Shown here piece by piece: positions 6,550 through 12,329 of a DNA stretch of 22,904 nt. The notes below the pieces were generated by a model. That model saw only the letters and a program-made list of their open reading frames with translations, was not told the DNA's origin and ran no database searches. The DNA is from JAPXSY01 sp034003585 (GTDB lineage Bacteria > Verrucomicrobiota > Kiritimatiellia > RFP12 > UBA1067): assembly GCA_034003585.1 (NCBI GenBank), contig JAVEYH010000054.1:1-22904 (forward strand), in the 5' to 3' direction. Position 1 is the stretch's first letter, and each line of letters begins with the position of its first letter. The position numbers and the translations under genes were made by a program.

Positions 6550-9500
6550 TCATTTCAAATCGCCGCGCAACCGGAAGAAGGCATTTGTGCCGACCATGTT
6601 GGGCACATGCCAGGATCGGTTGGTCGGCTCCGCGGCGGGGTCGACTTCGTGCGTGCCGTTCGTGAACCAGGATGCCGGGTTCAAACTGCGCGTCATCTCG
6701 ATCAGGATGTCGACGTAGGAAACGGTCGAAGTCATTTGCAGGGGGATGTCCACGATCGGCAGGTTGGTTGAAGCGTAGATGCCCATCAGGATGTTCAGCA
6801 GGGGAGCGTTTGACGCCAGGTTCGACCCGAAGGCGTAGTCGAATCCGTTCGGCACGCCGTCAAAATTGTAATCGTTCGTAAAAGCCGTCGGCAGATTCAT
6901 GCCGGGGCAGTTGATGCGCGCCCACGCCTCGAAGCTCTCGGCCGGCGGATCGTCGTCGAGGATCGTCACGACAACCTGTGGGTTTGCCCCCGCCTCGCCG
7001 TTCAGGATGGATGTGGCCGTCACGACAATCGTCTCGTTCGTTTCATCGATGGAGTCATCCACCGCCAGCAGATTGAGCGTGCCGGTCAGATTGCCCGGCC
7101 AGATCGTGATGCTGGTTGGGAAGGCCGTGAAATCGTTCGTCTCGGTCGCCAGCCCCGTGTAGGTCAGGTTCACGAGCACGGGATAAATCGACGTCTGCGA
7201 CAGCGTGGCGACCACGGTCGCCGTGCCGCCGACTTCCGGCATTGTCGGGGCGCCCTGCAGGCTCAGCGAGACCAGCGGCAGGATCACCGTCGTCTCGCCC
7301 ACCGTGCCATAGCCTTGCCAGGCCGAATTCGCGTAGGCCTGGACCCGGTAGGCATAGACCCCGTTCGTCCGGCCGACTGGCGAGACGGCATACGAAGCCG
7401 TCGCGACGGTGTTGTCCAGCGTCGTCCAGCCGCCGTGTCCGGCAATCTCCACGCCGGTGATGGCGATGTCGTCCAAGCCGAAACCCCAATCGGGGAAGGA
7501 ACTCCACCCGTACGCCTGTTCGGCATTCATGACGAACCGGAGGATGCAGGAATCGCCGACGTTGATCCCTTGGGCATTCAATGCCGCATAGTTGTGCGAG
7601 TAGAGCGTCCACGTATTGATGTACCCGTTGTATGTGCCGAGGGTGAACCAGGTGGCGCCGTTGTCCTTCGAGATGTCGCATGCGAGATAGCCCCCGTCCG
7701 CATGCAGGTGTGAAGTCAGATAGAACGAGATCACGGAGTTGGAGGTGACCTGGAAGGGGTTTTGCAGGGTCAACGATTGGACGGGCGCGTACCAGTTGCT
7801 GCTGGAGTCGAGGAGTTGCAGCAGGTAGCTGTAGCTGCCGGTGCGCTTGCCCGCGGTGCTTCGTCTGGCGCTGCCCGTCAGATGCCAGTTGGCATACATG
7901 GCGTTTTCATCCTCGGCACCGTCGGAAAAACTTGTGAGGGTTGCCCGCGATCCCTCCTGGATCTCGTAGAGGGTTGCCTGCGAACAGGCTGGCCAGGAGA
8001 CGGTGTAGCCTGACGAAGAAACCGTTTGATTGCCCACGGTTGTCTTCAGTGTCTGGATCGTGCAGCTCATGCTGTGGCCCGCCGCCGAGAAGTTGGTCGC
8101 GCGCAGATACGAGTAGGAGGCCGTGTTGTCGGTGCGGACATAGGGAACATATTGATACAGCATGGCGTTGGCGGTGGTGTTGCCCGTCTGGTCGCGGAAG
8201 CCGCCGGCGAGCCCGCTGGTGCTGGTCCAGACGTCGCCGGCCTCTGACCGGTTGGGCATCGGCGATTCGATCGTGCCCAGCGAGTTGTCCCCGTCCGCCT
8301 CCTCGATCTTCACCACAGGATGCGTCCAGGTCCCCAGGTCGTTGTTCAGGCTCTTGCTGTCGACATGGTAGATCAGCACGCCCGGGAAAATGCTGGCGGT
8401 GTCGTTGTCGAAGCCGTAGCGCGAGCGGTTCTCCAGCAGGAAATACTCCCCGTTCGACATCCCGTCGCGTAGGAGGATCACGGAGTCGTTCAACTCCACC
8501 CGGGGCAATGACGCTCCGGATTGGGAATGCAGTGTGGCCGGCCGCACGAATCCCAGCATGCATTTCGCGTAGGCGCTCAGGTGGGCTGGACTGTTGCCTT
8601 CGGAACCGTTCCAGTTGCCGTGCGCCATCACACACCATTTGCCGAGGCCATCGGTCGTATTGCTGTAGTCGTAGAGGTCCGGCAGCCCGAAGGAGTGCCC
8701 CATCTCGTGGCAGATCACGCCGATCCGGATGATGGAGGTGCTGGTGGTCGCCCCCCGCAGGGCAGGCTCGGTGTTTGCACGCTTCATCTTCACGCCGTTC
8801 TTTGTCATCAAGGAGGTCATTTCGCCTTGTTTGGACCAGATGCAGGTGGCGGGATTCCCCGTGATCTCCTGTCCGTGGCCGGAGTGGATGACGGTCAGGC
8901 AATCGACCCACCCGTCGCCGTCGGAGTCGCCCGACGCGAAATTCAGCCCGGCGTTGTCGGCGGCGTTGATGGCATCGCCGATCATCTCCAGCCACTTGAG
9001 ATCCTTAACCGTTCCGCCGGTGCCGTCGGTCCCGTAGTAGGTTTCGTTCTGCGGCAGCCGGACCCACTTGAAGACCACGGATTCGACCGTCAGTTTGCCA
9101 TAAGAGACTTCATTGTAGTAGTCCCTGACCGAACCCACGGCGGAATCGGTTGTGTAACCAACCTGGTTGAATAGGTTCGTGTAGTCGTTCGGGGTCTTCC
9201 CGTACGCGCTGTTAACCGTTCCACCTGAGACATTCCAGTGGTTGGAGAAGCAAGCGAGCAGAACGATGTTGCGGATGGTTTTGGTTCCCGCGGCGGAAAT
9301 CAGCGGCTGCGGCGGCGGTGGTCCGTCCGCAGGAGCACCCATCGCGCCAAGTTCTTTTTCCGGCACCTCCAGTTCGATCGGCCATCCCCGGAGCGCCTGC
9401 CATTGTGCATGACGCGCCTGCTGCAAGAGCAGCTCGTCGGGCATGGCGTGGGGAAACAGGCCGAATGCATAGGGGTCGGCCAGACCGACAACCGCATCCG

Positions 9501-9828
9501 GAATGATTTCAAAAAACGGCAGGTCATCCACATCCACCATCGGCCGCGCGTATTTCCACAACTCATCCGCACCGTCATACAGCACCGCAAAGCCATCGTG
9601 CGTCTCGGTCCAGGAAAACAGTTCGTCCCCGTGCAATTGCAGGCTGACGATTGCCACCCCTTGCGTCACGATCAATCCGTCGGGACAGGCGGTAACGGCC
9701 CACGCGGCCTTCATCCACAACGCGCTGACCAGAATCATGAGCGTAAGCACCCATCGATGCACGCCGTTCTCGTTGCCCCAGCGGTTACGATTGCGGGAAC
9801 ACCGACGCCACTCTTCCTGAGTTTTCAT
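6550..9828 (-). CDS. Secreted M6-family metalloprotease with Calx-beta domain
   Basis: A 1092-residue protein. The start MKTQEEWRRC is set by AGGAGG 7 bases upstream; an in-frame ATG 39 bases further up lacks this. A hydrophobic segment at about 26-45 (VLTLMILVSALWMKAAWAV) is a long-n-region signal peptide. The zinc site is HEMGHSFGLPDLYD (374-387), the extended HExxHxxGxxD of M6 (immune inhibitor A type) peptidases, followed by CVMAHGNW (399-406) as the Met-turn region. DSDGDGWVD (301-309) is a calcium-loop-like motif. Downstream come a fibronectin-like strand set (near 615-660), a jelly-roll region resembling the M6 C-terminal domain (DWGFGLDDIAITGVE), a Calx-beta domain (roughly 880-975, ending TILDDD), and a C-terminal tail DYNFDGVPNGFDYAFGSN...FFRLRGDLK typical of PVC exported proteins. 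It probably degrades extracellular protein; activation by propeptide removal is family knowledge. Confidence 0.9.
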   Translation of the reverse strand: MKTQEEWRRCSRNRNRWGNENGVHRWVLTLMILVSALWMKAAWAVTACPDGLIVTQGVAIVSLQLHGDELFSWTETHDGFAVLYDGADELWKYARPMVDVDDLPFFEIIPDAVVGLADPYAFGLFPHAMPDELLLQQARHAQWQALRGWPIELEVPEKELGAMGAPADGPPPPQPLISAAGTKTIRNIVLLACFSNHWNVSGGTVNSAYGKTPNDYTNLFNQVGYTTDSAVGSVRDYYNEVSYGKLTVESVVFKWVRLPQNETYYGTDGTGGTVKDLKWLEMIGDAINAADNAGLNFASGDSDGDGWVDCLTVIHSGHGQEITGNPATCIWSKQGEMTSLMTKNGVKMKRANTEPALRGATTSTSIIRIGVICHEMGHSFGLPDLYDYSNTTDGLGKWCVMAHGNWNGSEGNSPAHLSAYAKCMLGFVRPATLHSQSGASLPRVELNDSVILLRDGMSNGEYFLLENRSRYGFDNDTASIFPGVLIYHVDSKSLNNDLGTWTHPVVKIEEADGDNSLGTIESPMPNRSEAGDVWTSTSGLAGGFRDQTGNTTANAMLYQYVPYVRTDNTASYSYLRATNFSAAGHSMSCTIQTLKTTVGNQTVSSSGYTVSWPACSQATLYEIQEGSRATLTSFSDGAEDENAMYANWHLTGSARRSTAGKRTGSYSYLLQLLDSSSNWYAPVQSLTLQNPFQVTSNSVISFYLTSHLHADGGYLACDISKDNGATWFTLGTYNGYINTWTLYSHNYAALNAQGINVGDSCILRFVMNAEQAYGWSSFPDWGFGLDDIAITGVEIAGHGGWTTLDNTVATASYAVSPVGRTNGVYAYRVQAYANSAWQGYGTVGETTVILPLVSLSLQGAPTMPEVGGTATVVATLSQTSIYPVLVNLTYTGLATETNDFTAFPTSITIWPGNLTGTLNLLAVDDSIDETNETIVVTATSILNGEAGANPQVVVTILDDDPPAESFEAWARINCPGMNLPTAFTNDYNFDGVPNGFDYAFGSNLASNAPLLNILMGIYASTNLPIVDIPLQMTSTVSYVDILIEMTRSLNPASWFTNGTHEVDPAAEPTNRSWHVPNMVGTNAFFRLRGDLK

Positions 9829-9879
9829 AACGCCTCCTGTGTCCGCATCCGGTTGAAACAACTCCAACCAACAACCATA

Positions 9880-9907
9880 AGCGTAATGTAGCGTCCGCCT
9901 CTGTCAA
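9880..9907 (-). promoter_or_regulatory. Promoter of the M6 peptidase gene
   Basis: Minus strand: consensus TTGACA (9907-9902), a 16-base spacer, and TACGCT (9885-9880) as a weak -10. This would give a leader of about 45 bases containing the strong AGGAGG before the ATG at 9828. The -35 is perfect; the -10 is poor, hence the moderate score. Confidence 0.4.
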
Positions 9908-10024
9908 GATTTGCTTACGTATTTTTGCGGGGGGGCTCGCTGTGCGGCGGCATGGGGAGGCAGTTGGCAGAGGCAAGGCTCCTAGGGTAATCGAAAACAG
10001 GTAACCCAGCGGAAGTCCAACGGC

Positions 10025-10063
10025 GAGGGTCAGGCGCGCGGGTACCGCGGCGCCTGAACCCTC
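10025..10063. terminator. Strong hairpin after the arsM remnant
   Basis: GAGGGT plus CAGGCGC (10025-10037) pair with GCGCCTG plus ACCCTC (ending 10063) with one bulged A, and the GC-rich centre around GGTACC extends the stem. It begins 3 bases past the arsM stop at 10067 on the minus strand, as a terminator would, but no U-tract follows. It may be a factor-assisted terminator, an mRNA-stabilising hairpin or a palindromic repeat. The remainder of 9908-10024 shows nothing else. Confidence 0.4.
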
Positions 10064-10066
10064 TGG

Positions 10067-10518
10067 TTATGCCATTGTTCTCCCGATCTTCAACGCTCTG
10101 ACCTGTAGGCTGATAATCCGGCCTTTGAGCACTTCGTCCGCTTCGGACAATGGGAATAGCCCCTCGGCAAGGACGGCAACGGCCGTGAATCCTGCCAACT
10201 CAATGGCATTGAGATACTTCTGCCTTTCGGACCAACTTTCTGCGCGGCGAGGAAGGCGTCAAGTCCGCCGCCGCAACCGAGGTCCAGAACGGTCTCTCCC
10301 GCTTTCAGTTCCGCGATTGCCGTTGGATTCCCACAGCCATGAGTCACGGCGGCCCCAGCGGGCACGCTCTTGATCTCCTTTTGCGAGTAGCCGATGGATT
10401 TCGCATACGCGGCGGAATCGTGACGCGGACCAAGGCTTGCCGTGGGGGAAGCGTCGCTCGATACGGGGTCCGCATATTGTGCTCTGATGCGCTTCTGGGT
10501 GTCGGGAGTTCTCTTCAT
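10067..10518 (-). pseudogene. arsM: Arsenite methyltransferase (arsM) with internal deletion and frameshift
   Basis: The first 100 residues are a good ArsM N-terminus: SIGYSQKEIKSVPAGA, HGCGNPTAIAELKAGE, then the AdoMet-binding LDLGCGGGLDAFLAAQKVGPKGR. At about 10220 the frame departs from the family. A different frame then reads QKYLNAIELAGFTAVAVLAE followed by GLFPLSEADEVLKGRIISLQ and ends at a TAA at 10067; this resembles the family's C-terminus. The middle of the protein, including the substrate-binding cysteine region, is absent: family members have roughly 260-280 residues, whereas these two pieces total about 150. The original frame instead runs on into 42 unrelated residues and stops at 10090. 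A functional enzyme is very unlikely. It starts 3 bases after the SGNH hydrolase stop. A sequencing or assembly collapse is the alternative explanation. Confidence 0.8.
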
Positions 10519-10521
10519 AAT

Positions 10522-11010
10522 CTACTGCTCGGGTTTATCCGTCGCTTTACGCGCCTTTTTCGCATCGTTCTTCTCTAGCAGCGGCAACAGGGCATCCAGC
10601 CATTTGGCAGCCATCTTCTTTGCTCCCGAAGGGTTGGGATGCACTTTGTCATTGATCGTGTCACGGACGATTCCCTGAACAGGCTTATCTTCACTGAAGC
10701 TGTTATGTCCAGAATGAAACATTACGATATCGGCTGGATATTTGCTGTAAACGTCTTTCGAGATGCTAAGCAGATACTTCGTGTTCTTTCCCCCATATCC
10801 CGCGTGGGCGGATATTTTATCTTTGTTCGGCCCAATGAATTCAAACGCCAACTGTTTCGCAGTTAGGGCGGGGACAAGAACACTGCGGTAAGAATCGCTT
10901 CTTGAGGTAATTGAGTCTCCGAAAGCCAAAATCGTGGGCGTCTCTCCAGTACGCGCGTTAAGATTCGTGACGCACAGAGCAATCATACTGATATACAAGA
11001 ATTTGTTCAT
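10522..11010 (-). CDS. SGNH/GDSL hydrolase, shortened in the middle
   Basis: A 162-residue protein with an N-terminal hydrophobic signal (MNKFLYISMIALCVTNLNA) and the SGNH blocks: ILAFGDSITSRSDS (27-40, Ser33 nucleophile), AGYGG (70-74), FHSGHNS (98-104, Asn103) and DKVHPNPSGAKKMA (121-134, Asp121 and His124). Family members of this type (carbohydrate or lipid esterases) are usually around 200-230 residues. Here VQGIVRDT is followed at once by INDKVHPN, so the helix-strand segment between blocks III and V is missing, in frame, at about 10660. All catalytic residues survive but the fold is probably damaged. AAGGGA lies upstream of the ATG. The gene is visibly AT-richer than its neighbours, which hints at transfer. 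Confidence 0.75.
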   Translation of the reverse strand: MNKFLYISMIALCVTNLNARTGETPTILAFGDSITSRSDSYRSVLVPALTAKQLAFEFIGPNKDKISAHAGYGGKNTKYLLSISKDVYSKYPADIVMFHSGHNSFSEDKPVQGIVRDTINDKVHPNPSGAKKMAAKWLDALLPLLEKNDAKKARKATDKPEQ

Positions 11011-11034
11011 TTTCGTTTTCCCTTGTTACGGGCG

Positions 11035-11415
11035 TCAGCCCTCTTGGTGCGGCGGCCGCAGGTTGTCGATAGTCGTCAGAAGGTCTTGGTCGGATGCGTC
11101 CTTTTCTGTCTGACTGTAGACCCACCACCGCTTCTTGCGGTCGCGACGCGATCTGGCCTGACGCTCGAAGTAGATTCGCAGATATCGGCCATCGGCCGTG
11201 GTGATGTCATACCAGTGCCTGCGGACATATCTCTCGCCGCTCTTGTGTGTGCAAGGCGAGGTGCTCTTCCATTTCCGGGTGACTTCCGCTATCTCGACCG
11301 TGTCCCCGCGCCATTGGAACTTCCGGGGAATGGCCGGTTCACCTGGAGCTGCGCCGGCGATCTCCACCGCTTCGGGGATTGGCCGCAGCGGCTCAGATAT
11401 GAACCGTTCCTTCAT
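11035..11415 (-). CDS. DUF6504 family protein
   Basis: A 126-residue protein from MKERFISEPLRPIPE. The frame is open further upstream, but that stretch lies within vapC and is not family-like. ERFISEP, then FQWRGDTVEIAEVTRKW and RHWYDITTADGRYLRIYFER ending in KKRWWVYSQTEKD, follow the order seen in the small DUF6504 proteins, whose function is unknown to me. It is highly basic and has no signal peptide, so it is probably cytosolic. It starts 19 bases after the vapC stop with only a weak ribosome site, consistent with cotranscription from the vapBC promoter. Confidence 0.65.
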   Translation of the reverse strand: MKERFISEPLRPIPEAVEIAGAAPGEPAIPRKFQWRGDTVEIAEVTRKWKSTSPCTHKSGERYVRRHWYDITTADGRYLRIYFERQARSRRDRKKRWWVYSQTEKDASDQDLLTTIDNLRPPHQEG

Positions 11416-11434
11416 GTCGTTCTTGCAACCAACG

Positions 11435-11896
11435 TCACACCTTAGGTTTCGGAGCGGAGCGGCGATAACGTGCGGGTGCTGGTTCGGCTGGTTTTCTGAC
11501 TTCGTGCAGCACGATTGGCAGGCACTTCGCAAAGAGAGGGAAGTCTCCATCCGTGGTGAAGAGAGACAGATCGTGTCGTACCGCAACAGCACAAAGGAGG
11601 AAGTTCGTGCTGGAGCCCTGAATTCCTTTGGCTCGACATGTGCTGTAGAACTTTGCTGCCGTCACATAGTCCTCGGCTGTCAAAGGCAGGTCCACAAAGG
11701 CGTCGAGACACGTCTCCAGACGCTCAAACTGAGCATTGTCCCGAACCCCGGACAAAACCTCCTGTCGGACCGGACCTATAATTTCCACAACATGGGAGGC
11801 GATGAGCCGACCCAGTTCCTCTGCCTCCGGGTTCTGTGCTTGTTTGCGACGCCGCAGGGCCAGAGACCAGATACTCTTATCAACCAGCACCTTCAT
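11435..11896 (-). CDS. vapC: VapC-type PIN-domain toxin with altered active site
   Basis: A 153-residue PIN-domain protein, the RNase toxin half of a VapBC pair. Asp6 in KVLVDKSIW, Glu46 in GPVRQEVLSG and Asp116/Asp118 in LFTTDGDF occupy the usual acidic positions. The third acidic position is changed: KGIQGSSTNFLLCAVA has Asn98 where this subfamily carries Asp (GSSTDFLICA), and the Thr/Ser that normally follows the first Asp is Lys7. These acids bind the catalytic Mg2+ or Mn2+, so activity may be lost or reduced. A 20-residue basic, proline-rich tail follows the domain. The ATG overlaps the vapB stop as ATGA. Confidence 0.85.
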   Translation of the reverse strand: MKVLVDKSIWSLALRRRKQAQNPEAEELGRLIASHVVEIIGPVRQEVLSGVRDNAQFERLETCLDAFVDLPLTAEDYVTAAKFYSTCRAKGIQGSSTNFLLCAVAVRHDLSLFTTDGDFPLFAKCLPIVLHEVRKPAEPAPARYRRSAPKPKV

Positions 11897-12093
11897 CCTT
11901 TTGCCCGTTGACGCTTGTGGTCGTAGGACGGGTCGATGTCGATCTTGCCAAAGAGATCCAGAATCCGTTCCTGCCGCAGGTGCCGAACGTAGTCGGTCAA
12001 CGCCTGCGTCACGGCATCCTTCTTGGTTCGGTGTTTCCCGAGTGTTGCAGCTTCCGCGATCAGCCGGTCATCAAGTTGAAGATTTGTCGCCAT
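11893..12093 (-). CDS. vapB: VapB-type antitoxin
   Basis: A 66-residue protein, MATNLQLDDRLIAEAATLG followed by KHRTKKDAVTQALTDYVRHL and the tail RILDLFGKIDIDPSYDHKRQ. The N-terminal strand-helix-helix region is the ribbon-helix-helix DNA-binding form of VapB proteins, and the LFGKIDxDPxYDxK tail is the toxin-wrapping segment of this subfamily. GGAGG 6 bases upstream fixes the start at 12093 rather than 12108. The C-terminus overlaps vapC by 4 bases. It should neutralise VapC and repress its own promoter by binding upstream repeats. Confidence 0.9.
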   Translation of the reverse strand: MATNLQLDDRLIAEAATLGKHRTKKDAVTQALTDYVRHLRQERILDLFGKIDIDPSYDHKRQRAKG

Positions 12094-12103
12094 GGTCCGC
12101 CTC

Positions 12104-12139
12104 CACACATAGCGTCACACATCGGCTTGTGTCAGTCAA
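12104..12139 (-). promoter_or_regulatory. vapBC promoter/operator candidate
   Basis: Just upstream of vapB, CACACAT occurs at 12104-12110 and 12116-12122, exactly 12 bases apart, and ACACA (12117-12121) forms an inverted repeat with TGTGT (12128-12132). A TTGACT -35-like box lies at 12139-12134 on the minus strand; no good -10 is seen at the expected spacing. Clustered short repeats like these are typical for VapB ribbon-helix-helix binding. Confidence 0.45.
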
Positions 12140-12185
12140 CGGGTTTCCTTCTCGTGTCGGTCCCCGGTGCCGAACCCCTTTTGCT

Positions 12186-12218
12186 TGACGATACCGATGC
12201 CGATGCCGACCCCGACGC
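12186..12218. repeat. Dispersed CCGATG-type repeat, copy 1
   Basis: A 33-base stretch of CCGATG/CCGACC hexamers beginning TGACGAT. It matches 18955-18987 in the same orientation with two mismatches. Both copies are intergenic. The rest of 12140-12329 shows no gene; it leads into the beta-helix gene. Confidence 0.6.
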
Positions 12219-12329
12219 CGAGGGTTCCGTCCCCAAATCAGAATTGCCGGCCGCAAGTTTTATCGACAACGCGGAAAGAAAAGGGGAAACTGGCGGCAAC
12301 ACTGCGGAACGGGAAAGGGGGCGGGCGTG

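Noticed and set aside
5536..6771. A 411-codon plus-strand frame
   Set aside because: It runs antisense through the methyltransferase, crosses the intergenic region and enters the M6 gene; no domain.
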